From the NCBI GenBank assembly GCA_040349255.1, contig JBEQUE010000218.1, positions 61,901 to 125,900 on the forward strand: a stretch of DNA of 64,000 bases, written 5' to 3'. Below, piece after piece: positions 19,892 to 27,141 of this stretch. Below the pieces are notes generated by a model that made no database searches, had not been told where the DNA came from, and worked only from the letters and a program-made list of their open reading frames with translations. The position numbers and the translations under genes are program-made. Source of the stretch: DATMER01 sp040349255. Its GTDB lineage: Bacteria; Acidobacteriota; Thermoanaerobaculia; Multivoradales; UBA5704. Positions within the stretch are counted from its first letter, which is position 1; every line of letters begins with the position of its first letter.

Positions 19892-20455
19892 ATGCCACGG
19901 ATCACCGTGCAGGAGCCGTCCGGCAGGGAAGAGATCATCCGCGAGCTTCAGAGCGTGCAGAGTCAAGGCCGGGATTTCTGGAATTCCTTCTCCACGGCCG
20001 AGTTCTTCTCTCCCTTCGGCGACGCCTGGTCGCCGGCGGACAACGTCCGCCATCTGTTGAAATCGACCCGGCCGGTGGCCGGGGCTCTCGCGATGCCCAA
20101 GGCGCTGCTGGCGATCCGGTTCGGAGCGGCCCTTCGGGACTCGGTCACATACTCGCAGCTTCGAGAGAGATACCAGTCGATCCTGGCGACGGGGTTCAAG
20201 GCCGGCCGGTTCACGCCGGCTCCGCTGAAGCCCTCCGAGATTTCGGAGGAACACCGCCGATCGATGATGGCCTCTCTGGATACGACCTTCGAAAACCTTC
20301 TCTCCGCGGCGGCTCGCTGGCGGGAGTGGCAGTTGGATCGCTTGCGACTCCCCCATCCGGCGCTCGGCCATCTCACGGTCCGGGAGATGCTCTTCTTCAC
20401 GATCTATCATCATGTCCATCACGTGGAGAACGTCGTCCGCCGCATGGCTGCATGA
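19892..20455 (+). CDS. DinB-family protein
   Basis: The 187-residue, all-helical protein has the DinB/YfiT pattern of metal-binding histidines: WSPADNVRHLLKS near residue 52 and FFTIYHHVHHVENVVRRM near the end. Members bind divalent metals; many are thiol transferases or of unknown role. GGGAGA precedes the ATG. The stop overlaps the next start as ATGA, so translation of the next gene is probably coupled. Confidence 0.85.
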   Translation: MPRITVQEPSGREEIIRELQSVQSQGRDFWNSFSTAEFFSPFGDAWSPADNVRHLLKSTRPVAGALAMPKALLAIRFGAALRDSVTYSQLRERYQSILATGFKAGRFTPAPLKPSEISEEHRRSMMASLDTTFENLLSAAARWREWQLDRLRLPHPALGHLTVREMLFFTIYHHVHHVENVVRRMAA

Positions 20456-21087
20456 ACGCGTACCAGAGGCTTCTGCTCTCAACGGGGGCGGTCCTGCTCG
20501 TGCTCGGGTGCATCGGGGCGCCGTACCCCGAGCAGATGTACCTGCAACACATTCCGACCGTCGTCGCCCTTGTCGCTCTCGCGGCGTCGAGCCGATGGTA
20601 TCCGCTTTCCAATGCGGCGTTCACGTGCCTCATCCTCTTCCTGCTGCTTCACATCCTGGGCGCGAGGTACATCTACTCGTATGTACCCTATGACGAATGG
20701 TTGAGGGCTCTGGTCGGCACGGATCTGATATCCATCTTTTATTTCCAAAGAAATCATTACGATCGGCTCGTTCACTTCGCGTTCGGTCTGCTCTGGGTGC
20801 TGCCGGTGCGGGAGGTGTGCGTCCGCTACTTCAAGGTGCCCCGCCGGTTCGCGTTCTACGTGGCTTTCGAGTTCGTGCTCTCGGCCAGCGCGCTGTACGA
20901 GCTGTTCGAGTGGGGTCTCACGATGGTCCTTTCGCCGAACGACGCGGACGCCTACAACGGGCAGCAGGGCGACATGTGGGACGCCCATAAGGACATGGCT
21001 CTCGCCGTGCTCGGTTCGGTGGTGGCTCTGGGATTCCTCTACCTGCGCAGGTATGATTCCCGCCATGCGCCTGAGACTCTTCCGTAA
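20452..21087 (+). CDS. DUF2238 (YjdF-like) integral membrane protein
   Basis: The 211-residue protein has about six membrane helices, with the conserved loop HYDRLVHFAFGLLWVLPVREV, the YELFEWG segment in a later helix and DMWDAHKDMALAVLGSVVAL near the end, all typical of DUF2238. The function of the family is unknown. The start ATG overlaps the DinB stop by 4 bp. The 3' end overlaps the metallo-hydrolase start by 35 bp. Confidence 0.9.
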   Translation: MNAYQRLLLSTGAVLLVLGCIGAPYPEQMYLQHIPTVVALVALAASSRWYPLSNAAFTCLILFLLLHILGARYIYSYVPYDEWLRALVGTDLISIFYFQRNHYDRLVHFAFGLLWVLPVREVCVRYFKVPRRFAFYVAFEFVLSASALYELFEWGLTMVLSPNDADAYNGQQGDMWDAHKDMALAVLGSVVALGFLYLRRYDSRHAPETLP

Positions 21088-21817
21088 CGCCACCCAGCGC
21101 CTCCGGTACGCCGGGCACGAGTTGCTGCTCGATCCCTACTTCGCTCCGAAACACTCGCGGCCATCTTTCGCGGGCCGGTCTCCCAATCCTCTCGTGGACC
21201 TTCCTTGTCCTCCCGAGGAGATCCTGGCCGGGGCCGAGCTTTTGATCGTCTCTCACCTGCACTCCGATCATTACGATCCCGAGGCCCAGCATCTCCTTCC
21301 CAAGGCTCTGCCCGTGCTGTGTCAGCCGGGAGACGAGGAGACCATCCGGAGCCACGGTTTCGAGCGGGTGACCCCGGTTGTCGATTCGGTCGAGTGGCAA
21401 GGCATCACGATCACCCGCACGCCGGGTCAGCATGGAACCTACCCGGCGGAGCTGGCGGACATGGGACAGGTCTCGGGTTTCGTCTTCCAGGCTTCGGGAG
21501 AGCCCACGGTCTACTGGACCGGGGACACCATCCTTTATGAAGCGGTGTTGCAGGTGATCGAGCGGTTCCGACCGAATGTGATCATCACCCACTCTTCAGG
21601 CGCGATGTGGAAGGGATCCGGCCCGATCGTGATGGATGCCGACCAGACGCTCGCCGTCTGCAAGGCCGCTCCGCAGAGCCTCGTGGTCGCGATCCATCTC
21701 GACTCTCTCGATCACGGCGAGGTGTCGCGCCAGGATCTCCATGCCCGCGCGGCGGGGATTTCCCAGCTTCTGATCCCCGAAGACGGCGAGACGCTTCAGT
21801 TCCCGATCTCGTTGTAG
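21053..21817 (+). CDS. Metallo-beta-lactamase-fold hydrolase (UlaG-like)
   Basis: The 254-residue protein has the metal motif SHLHSDHYD near residue 66, TPGQHGTYP, and WTGDTILYE, typical of the UlaG-like branch of the metallo-beta-lactamase fold. The substrate is not predictable. The start may be 21053 or 21065 (MRLRLF); both overlap the DUF2238 gene, so the three genes 19892-21817 form one operon. The 3' end overlaps the convergent lipoprotein gene by 22 bp. Confidence 0.85.
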   Translation: MIPAMRLRLFRNATQRLRYAGHELLLDPYFAPKHSRPSFAGRSPNPLVDLPCPPEEILAGAELLIVSHLHSDHYDPEAQHLLPKALPVLCQPGDEETIRSHGFERVTPVVDSVEWQGITITRTPGQHGTYPAELADMGQVSGFVFQASGEPTVYWTGDTILYEAVLQVIERFRPNVIITHSSGAMWKGSGPIVMDADQTLAVCKAAPQSLVVAIHLDSLDHGEVSRQDLHARAAGISQLLIPEDGETLQFPISL

Positions 21818-22767
21818 TCGGGCACGAAGGTCGCCAGACCCTTGTCCGGAAGGGTGCGCGAGAACCCCGCCACCAATTGCCGGTCGAAGTGGTTCGGCGA
21901 CATCAGGAGGGCGTCCTTCGGGTCCTGGTCGATGATCTGAAGGTCGGCCCCGTGCATGGTGAGCTTGCCGAAGCTCAACTCCCCGCCGCGGAAGAAGATG
22001 TAATGGGCCGCGTCCGGGAAGGATGGCTTCAGGGTTGTCGCTTTCGCGCCTCCGAAGATCTGGACGAGATGATCCTTTTCCAGGCGGACCGCGACCACGC
22101 GGCCGAGCATCCGGGGCGAAGGTCCCAGCTTTTCAGGGTCGAGGATGAAATCGTTCTCGACGATCCGCACGCCTTTCGATTCCTGGGATTTGATCATCTC
22201 GGACAGCTCGACGTCGAACAGGTCGAGGAGCCCTTTGACCGGCAATCCTTCAGCCTTGATCCTCGTGGGGTGCAGCCGGATGTCCCCCTCGGGCGTTACG
22301 GAGAGATCGCCTTCTATCGTGGTCTTGACCGGGATCTTCTTCTTGAGCGTCGCCGTCTGCTTGACGTGGCCGTTCTCGATCTCGATCTTCACGTCCTTGA
22401 CCGGCGCGGACGCGTCGTTGAAGACATAGCCGTTCAACAGGGCGCTGAGCGATTCGGGCGTCATCGCGATCTCGCCCTGATCGATCCTCACCCGGAACGA
22501 GGCGGGATCGTCGAAGAACGGCGGCTCCCCTTCCTTGTTGGACAGCAGCTCGCCGTGAAGCTCGCGGACCTCCAGGACCACCTTGGGATCGACCAGGAGG
22601 TTGACACCCTTCATCTCGGTGCGGACGTGGCCGGCCGAAGGCTCCGGCCTGGGAGCTCCTTTCGGATTCGCGGTCGGAACGGAGGACGCCGGATCAGCGG
22701 CCCGGCTGTGACAGGCTGCCAGGAGACAAAGAAGGGCCAGGTGGGGTACATACGCTCTCCGCCACAC
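21796..22767 (-). CDS. Putative lipoprotein, unknown function
   Basis: The 323-residue product begins MWRRAYVPHLALLCLLAAC, with a lipobox (LLAAC) at residues 15-19, so it is probably a lipoprotein. The mature part is a repetitive beta-strand pattern (VKIEIENGHVKQTATLKKKI, DIRLHPTRIKAEGLPVKG) that recalls lipid-binding or AsmA/DUF2993-like folds, though I cannot assign a family. The GTG start has no strong ribosome site. It is convergent and overlapping with the hydrolase gene. Confidence 0.65.
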   Translation of the reverse strand: MWRRAYVPHLALLCLLAACHSRAADPASSVPTANPKGAPRPEPSAGHVRTEMKGVNLLVDPKVVLEVRELHGELLSNKEGEPPFFDDPASFRVRIDQGEIAMTPESLSALLNGYVFNDASAPVKDVKIEIENGHVKQTATLKKKIPVKTTIEGDLSVTPEGDIRLHPTRIKAEGLPVKGLLDLFDVELSEMIKSQESKGVRIVENDFILDPEKLGPSPRMLGRVVAVRLEKDHLVQIFGGAKATTLKPSFPDAAHYIFFRGGELSFGKLTMHGADLQIIDQDPKDALLMSPNHFDRQLVAGFSRTLPDKGLATFVPDYNEIGN

Positions 22768-22804
22768 ACATCAGGGTTTTGCATGCCCTGTGCCAAACGT
22801 CCAG

Positions 22805-24391
22805 CTACGGGCTGATCCGATAGACGAAGATTCCGCCGCCCAGGTCGGCCACCCGTGGATACCGGGCGAGCCACGAGAACGCATCCGGCGGGATCGGCAC
22901 CATCCGGCCGTTTGCGTAGGTGGCGTAGGGATAGCCGTGCAGGAAGTTGGCGCTCACCGCCACGAAGCCCGGCCGGTCGGGTCGCGGGAAACCCCAGTCG
23001 ATGCCATAGATCGCGGGGTCCACGTGGCCGAAGTAGGCGAGCCCGATCTGATCGATCCCTTCGCGGTCCATGAAGGCGCGGACGCGCTTCAAACCCTGGC
23101 CCCAATCGATGTTCGAATCGAGGAGGATGCGGTCGCCGTGGCCGCCGGCCAGGAGGTTGAAGTAGGAGATCGTGTCCGGCGTCGAGGTCAGGGCCGAGAG
23201 CGGATAGATTAGGAGAAGCGCCACGGCAACCTTGCGCGTCCGGATCCAGGGCACGAGACGGCCCGCGTAGACGAAGAGCAGCGGAAAGATCGGCAGGATG
23301 TATCGGATGCCGTAGTGAACCTTCGAGGTCGAGAAGAAGATCAGGAGCACGAGCGTCGGCAGCCAGAGAAAGGTTTCTTCGCGGCGCTTTTCATTGCGCA
23401 CGAAGGGAGCCAGCAGCAGGCCGAGGAGGAGCGGCAGAGGCGTCTTGAAAAGGATGACCATCAGGTAATAGAACGGCGAGCCTTCGCGCGACCAGCGGCC
23501 CATCAGGTATTCGGGATATTCGCCGACGTCGTTGATGAGCTGCAGCGCGTCGAGCCCTTCCAGGTAGGAGGCCGGAAGGGGCACCGGAAGAGCACCGGGA
23601 AGAACGGCGGTGGCTTTGAGAAGCTTGCTTTCAAACCGGAACGAGCCGAGCGGGCGGCCGACGTCCTGGAAGAGATAGCCGGCGTCGATCACGATCAGGC
23701 TGATCAGGAAGATCAGGAGCACGGAGGCGAGCCGGCGCCCCCGGAGGAAGATCAGGGCGAGCAGGACGAAGACCGGATAGAGCAGCAGGGCCGTGAACTT
23801 GGAGAGCTGAGCCAACCCCAGAGCCAGGCCGCAGAAGAGAAGACTGGCTCGGGTCGGATTGCGGACGAACCGCTGAAAGAGATGGAGGGCCAGGACAAAG
23901 AAGAACGCCGACCCCACATCCACGGTGGCGAGATGGGCGTGGGCGATCAGCGACGGAAAGAAAACCGTGAGGAACAGCGACACGAGGCCGGCCTCTTCGC
24001 CGTAAAGCTCCCGCGACCAGAGGAAGACGAGCCAGCCCAGCAATATCCCGAGCACCACGACCGGCAGCCGGCCGAAAAGAAAGATCCGGTCGTAGATCGG
24101 CCGGTTCCTCTCCATGAAGCCGGTGCCATAGACCCACGGATACCAGCCGGTGTTCTCGATCCGGGCCTCGGGATCGAGAGACGGCTGGAGCGCGAGCAGC
24201 GGGATCGCCGAGAGGACCTTGACCAGCGGCGGGTTCAGCGGAAAGAGATCGAACCGGCCGGTGGTCAGGGTGTAGTAGCCGGAAGGCAGATGGGCGAACT
24301 CGTCGACGGTCGGCGTATCCCAGCGTAGCCCGTGAACGCAGAGGATTGCGAAGAGAACGAGGAGAAGACCGGCGGCGAGACGGGCGCTCAC
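22805..24391 (-). CDS. PMT/ArnT-type membrane glycosyltransferase
   Basis: The 528-residue protein has about a dozen membrane helices. The first periplasmic loop contains WDTPTVDEFAHLPSGYY, with an acidic residue pair in the position of the catalytic Asp/Glu of the GT-C superfamily. Such enzymes move a sugar from a polyprenyl-phosphate donor onto protein or lipid outside the membrane. The C-terminal domain (about 430-528) has a soluble fold with LDSNIDWGQGL. It starts 3 bp after the biotin-carrier stop on the same strand. Confidence 0.85.
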   Translation of the reverse strand: MSARLAAGLLLVLFAILCVHGLRWDTPTVDEFAHLPSGYYTLTTGRFDLFPLNPPLVKVLSAIPLLALQPSLDPEARIENTGWYPWVYGTGFMERNRPIYDRIFLFGRLPVVVLGILLGWLVFLWSRELYGEEAGLVSLFLTVFFPSLIAHAHLATVDVGSAFFFVLALHLFQRFVRNPTRASLLFCGLALGLAQLSKFTALLLYPVFVLLALIFLRGRRLASVLLIFLISLIVIDAGYLFQDVGRPLGSFRFESKLLKATAVLPGALPVPLPASYLEGLDALQLINDVGEYPEYLMGRWSREGSPFYYLMVILFKTPLPLLLGLLLAPFVRNEKRREETFLWLPTLVLLIFFSTSKVHYGIRYILPIFPLLFVYAGRLVPWIRTRKVAVALLLIYPLSALTSTPDTISYFNLLAGGHGDRILLDSNIDWGQGLKRVRAFMDREGIDQIGLAYFGHVDPAIYGIDWGFPRPDRPGFVAVSANFLHGYPYATYANGRMVPIPPDAFSWLARYPRVADLGGGIFVYRISP

Positions 24392-24394
24392 GCG

Positions 24395-24895
24395 TCAGTC
24401 CATCTCGAAGAGCGGATCGCCCCCTTCGACGGCCTGCCCGGGCTGGACGTGGATGCGCGTGATCTTGCCGTCGTGCTCGGCCCGGATCTCGTTCTGCATC
24501 TTCATGGCCTCCAGCACGACGACGCCCTGGCCCGCGGTGACCTCCTGGCCTTCCTCGACCAGCAGCGCGACCACCCGGCCGGGCATATAGGCGTTGATCT
24601 TCTGGCGCCGCTTGCCGCCGCCTCCGGCGCGAGTCTGGGAGGCGAGGTGGGTCAGCGGATCGGTGACCGCCACCGGGCCGCCACCATCCCGGGTGCTCAC
24701 CCAGTAGTCCTCGCCGCGCAGGGAGACCGCGACCTCGTGGTGCGCGCCGTCGATCAACAGCGACCGGAGCCCGCCGCGGGCGGTCTTCGCGTCCACCGTC
24801 CAGGTGCGCTCGCCGATCTTGACCTCGTAGCGGTCGCCGTCCTTCCGGACCCGGACCTTCTCCTCGCGCTCTCCCTGGCGGACGATCAGCTCCAC
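24395..24895 (-). CDS. Biotin carboxyl carrier protein domain
   Basis: The 166-residue protein has an N-terminal beta domain and a C-terminal biotinyl domain with VVLEAMKMQNEI; the Lys near residue 132 is the biotin site. A Gly/Arg-rich linker joins the parts. This is the layout of the carrier subunit of acyl-CoA carboxylases (propionyl- or methylcrotonyl-CoA type). The GTG start overlaps the end of the biotin carboxylase gene by 10 bp. No carboxyltransferase gene is in the window. Confidence 0.9.
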   Translation of the reverse strand: MELIVRQGEREEKVRVRKDGDRYEVKIGERTWTVDAKTARGGLRSLLIDGAHHEVAVSLRGEDYWVSTRDGGGPVAVTDPLTHLASQTRAGGGGKRRQKINAYMPGRVVALLVEEGQEVTAGQGVVVLEAMKMQNEIRAEHDGKITRIHVQPGQAVEGGDPLFEMD

Positions 24896-26436
24896 GAGCC
24901 ACCCCTCAGCGCCTCGCGCCGGCCGGCGGACGCCCAGCGAGTGCGCAGCCCGGCTCCGGTCGAGCCGGTCGCGGTGCGGTGCGCGCGGTCGTAGTGCTCG
25001 ATGGCGGCGGCGATGAACGACAGATCCTCGTTCGAGCCTTCAGGGGAACCGGGAGGATGGAGCTGCCCGTCGGCCAGCTTGCGGTCGAGCATGGCGATGT
25101 CCATGTTGCCGGAGAGGAAGTCGGGATCTGCGAGCAACGCCTGGAAGAGCGGCACCGTGGTGCGGATGCCCTCGATCCGCAGCTCGCCCAGGGCGCGGCG
25201 GAGGCGGTCGAGCGCGGTCGGCCGGTCCGCGGCCCAGACGATCAGCTTGGCGAGCATCGGGTCGTAGTGGATGCTCACCTCGGAGCCCTCGTAGACCCCG
25301 GCGTCGTTGCGGATGCCCGGCCCCGCGGGCCAGCGCAGCAGGGTGATCCGGCCCGGCGACGGCGCGAAGCGCTGGAACGGGTCCTCGGCGTAGAGGCGGA
25401 CCTCGACGGCGTGCCCGCGCGGGTGGACGTCCTCGAACTCCGGACCGAGCGGCTCGCCCTGAGCCACCCGGATCTGCCAGTGGACGAGGTCGATGCCGGT
25501 CACCAGCTCGGTGACCGGGTGCTCCACTTGGAGGCGGGTGTTCATCTCCAGGAAGTAGAACTTCTGGTCGCGGTCGAGGAGGAACTCGCAGGTGCCGGCA
25601 TTCGAGTAGCCGACCGCGGAGGCGGCGAGGACCGCGGCCTCGCCCATGCGGCGGCGCAGGTCGGGACCGACGACCGGCGACGGCGCCTCCTCCACGACCT
25701 TCTGGTGCCGGCGCTGGAGCGAGCACTCGCGCTCGCCGAGCGAGACCACGCGGCCGTGGAGGTCGCCCATGACCTGGATCTCCACGTGGCGCGGCTCGAC
25801 GATGTACTTCTCCAGGTAGACCGAGTCGTCGCCGAAGCTCGCGCCGGCCTCGGAGCGGGCGGCGCGGTAGGCCGAAGCGAAGTCGGCCGCGGAGTCGATC
25901 CGCCGCATGCCCTTGCCGCCGCCGCCGGCCGCGGCCTTGAGCATGACCGGGTAGCCGATCCCTTCGGCAGCGGTCTGGGCCGTCTCCAGGTCGGGCAGCG
26001 GATCGCGGCCGCCCGGCACGACCGGCACGCCGGCGTCGATCATCAGCCGCCGGCTCTCGACCTTGGAGCCCATGGCGTCGATCGCCTCGGGCGACGGGCC
26101 GATGAAGGTGACGCCGGCCTCGCGGCAGAGGCGGGCGAACCCGGCGCGCTCGGAGAGAAAGCCGTAGCCGGGATGGATGGCGTCGGCGCCGATCTCGACC
26201 GCGAGCTGGACGATGGCCTCGGCCCGCAGGTAGCTCTCCCGCGACGGAGCCGGGCCGATCGGGTAGGCCTCGTCGGCCAGCAGCACGGGCAGGCCGAGGC
26301 GGTCGGGCTCGGAGTAGATCACGGCCGACCGGATGCCCATCTCGCGACAGGCGCGGATCACCCGCACGGCGATCTCGCCGCGGTTCGCGATCAGGATCTT
26401 CCGGATCGTCTTCGGCGTGGGCTTCGGCTCGGGCAT
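24886..26436 (-). CDS. Biotin carboxylase subunit of an acyl-CoA carboxylase
   Basis: This enzyme carboxylates biotin with ATP and bicarbonate. The 516-residue protein has IRKILIANRGEIAVRVIRAC at the start, HPGYGFLSER, ATP-grasp loop AAAGGGGKGMR, the ECSLQRRHQKVVEEAPSP segment, and FLEMNTRLQVEHPVTE. It extends about 60 residues past the normal end, as in propionyl/methylcrotonyl-CoA carboxylase alpha chains split before the biotin domain. TAAGAT lies 11 nt before the ATG, a possible -10 box. Coupled with the downstream carrier gene. Confidence 0.94.
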   Translation of the reverse strand: MPEPKPTPKTIRKILIANRGEIAVRVIRACREMGIRSAVIYSEPDRLGLPVLLADEAYPIGPAPSRESYLRAEAIVQLAVEIGADAIHPGYGFLSERAGFARLCREAGVTFIGPSPEAIDAMGSKVESRRLMIDAGVPVVPGGRDPLPDLETAQTAAEGIGYPVMLKAAAGGGGKGMRRIDSAADFASAYRAARSEAGASFGDDSVYLEKYIVEPRHVEIQVMGDLHGRVVSLGERECSLQRRHQKVVEEAPSPVVGPDLRRRMGEAAVLAASAVGYSNAGTCEFLLDRDQKFYFLEMNTRLQVEHPVTELVTGIDLVHWQIRVAQGEPLGPEFEDVHPRGHAVEVRLYAEDPFQRFAPSPGRITLLRWPAGPGIRNDAGVYEGSEVSIHYDPMLAKLIVWAADRPTALDRLRRALGELRIEGIRTTVPLFQALLADPDFLSGNMDIAMLDRKLADGQLHPPGSPEGSNEDLSFIAAAIEHYDRAHRTATGSTGAGLRTRWASAGRREALRGGSWS

Positions 26437-26501
26437 AGGGGGTGGGTATCTTAGCTCAAAGAGCCCTCGCTCCCGGATCGGGGAGGGGCTTTCTTCAGGA
26501 G

Positions 26502-26519
26502 TAACATTTTTGTTATACT
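26502..26519 (+). promoter_or_regulatory. Promoter and operator of the HigBA-type operon
   Basis: TAACA-TTTT-TGTTA (26502-26515) is a perfect inverted repeat that overlaps the -10 box TATACT (26514-26519). The GTG start of the toxin is 6 nt after the -10 box. The antitoxin probably binds the palindrome to repress the operon, as is usual for this class. Confidence 0.65.
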
Positions 26520-26525
26520 CGCCGT

Positions 26526-26858
26526 GTGGACTACACGATCGAGTACTACAGCGAAGAGGTCCAGGAGCGGATTCTAGAGCTTCCAGACACCCTCGCCGCT
26601 CGGTACATTGTCCTGACGCGACGCATCACTGCCATCGGGCCGAATCTTGGGCCACCTCACACCGATACCTTCGGCGATGGCCTCTGCGAGCTCCGACTGA
26701 CGGGTAAAGAAGGCATCGCAAGGGTCTTCTTCTGCACGTTGATCGGTCGCCGAGTCATGATGCTGCACTCTTTCATCAAAAAGACGCAGAAGACGCCCTC
26801 GAAAGAGATTGATATCGCGAGGAAGCGAATGAAGGAGGTCAAGAATGCGAACTCATGA
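26526..26858 (+). CDS. HigB-like toxin (RelE superfamily, Gp49-like)
   Basis: The 110-residue protein has DYTIEYYSEEVQERILELPD at the start, then the Gp49/HigB hallmark LCELRLTGKEGIARVFFCTLIGRRVMMLHSFIKKTQKTP. These toxins are ribosome-dependent mRNA endonucleases. It precedes the antitoxin, the HigBA order, and the two overlap by 14 bp. The promoter palindrome touches the start, and the mRNA is probably leaderless. Local base composition is lower in GC than the neighbours, fitting a mobile cassette. Confidence 0.9.
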   Translation: MDYTIEYYSEEVQERILELPDTLAARYIVLTRRITAIGPNLGPPHTDTFGDGLCELRLTGKEGIARVFFCTLIGRRVMMLHSFIKKTQKTPSKEIDIARKRMKEVKNANS

Positions 26859-27132
26859 CCAACTCGTGTCCAAGCTCATGCGCCGGCCTGGTGTCCGCAA
26901 GGAAGTCGAGAGTATTGAGAGAGAAGAAGGCGCGCTCCTCGATCTTCTCTTGAAGGCGCGGCACGAAGCCGGCCTCACACAGGCCCAGGTTGCCGAACGC
27001 ATGGGTACTCAGCCTCCTGCGGTTGCCCGCCTTGAGCGTGCTCTCGCAACCGGAAAGCATTCGCCATCACTGGCCACGCTCAGGAAATACGCTCAAGCCT
27101 GCGGCAAAGAGCTCGTGCTCCACTTCGCATAG
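26845..27132 (+). CDS. HigA-like XRE antitoxin
   Basis: The 95-residue protein has an N-terminal helical part and an XRE helix-turn-helix (ARHEAGLTQAQVAERMGTQ, then AVARLERALATG, then SLATLRKYAQACGKELVLHF). It should neutralise the upstream toxin and repress the operon. GGAGG lies just before the ATG, inside the toxin gene. Confidence 0.9.
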   Translation: MRTHDQLVSKLMRRPGVRKEVESIEREEGALLDLLLKARHEAGLTQAQVAERMGTQPPAVARLERALATGKHSPSLATLRKYAQACGKELVLHFA

Positions 27133-27141
27133 GACGATGCC

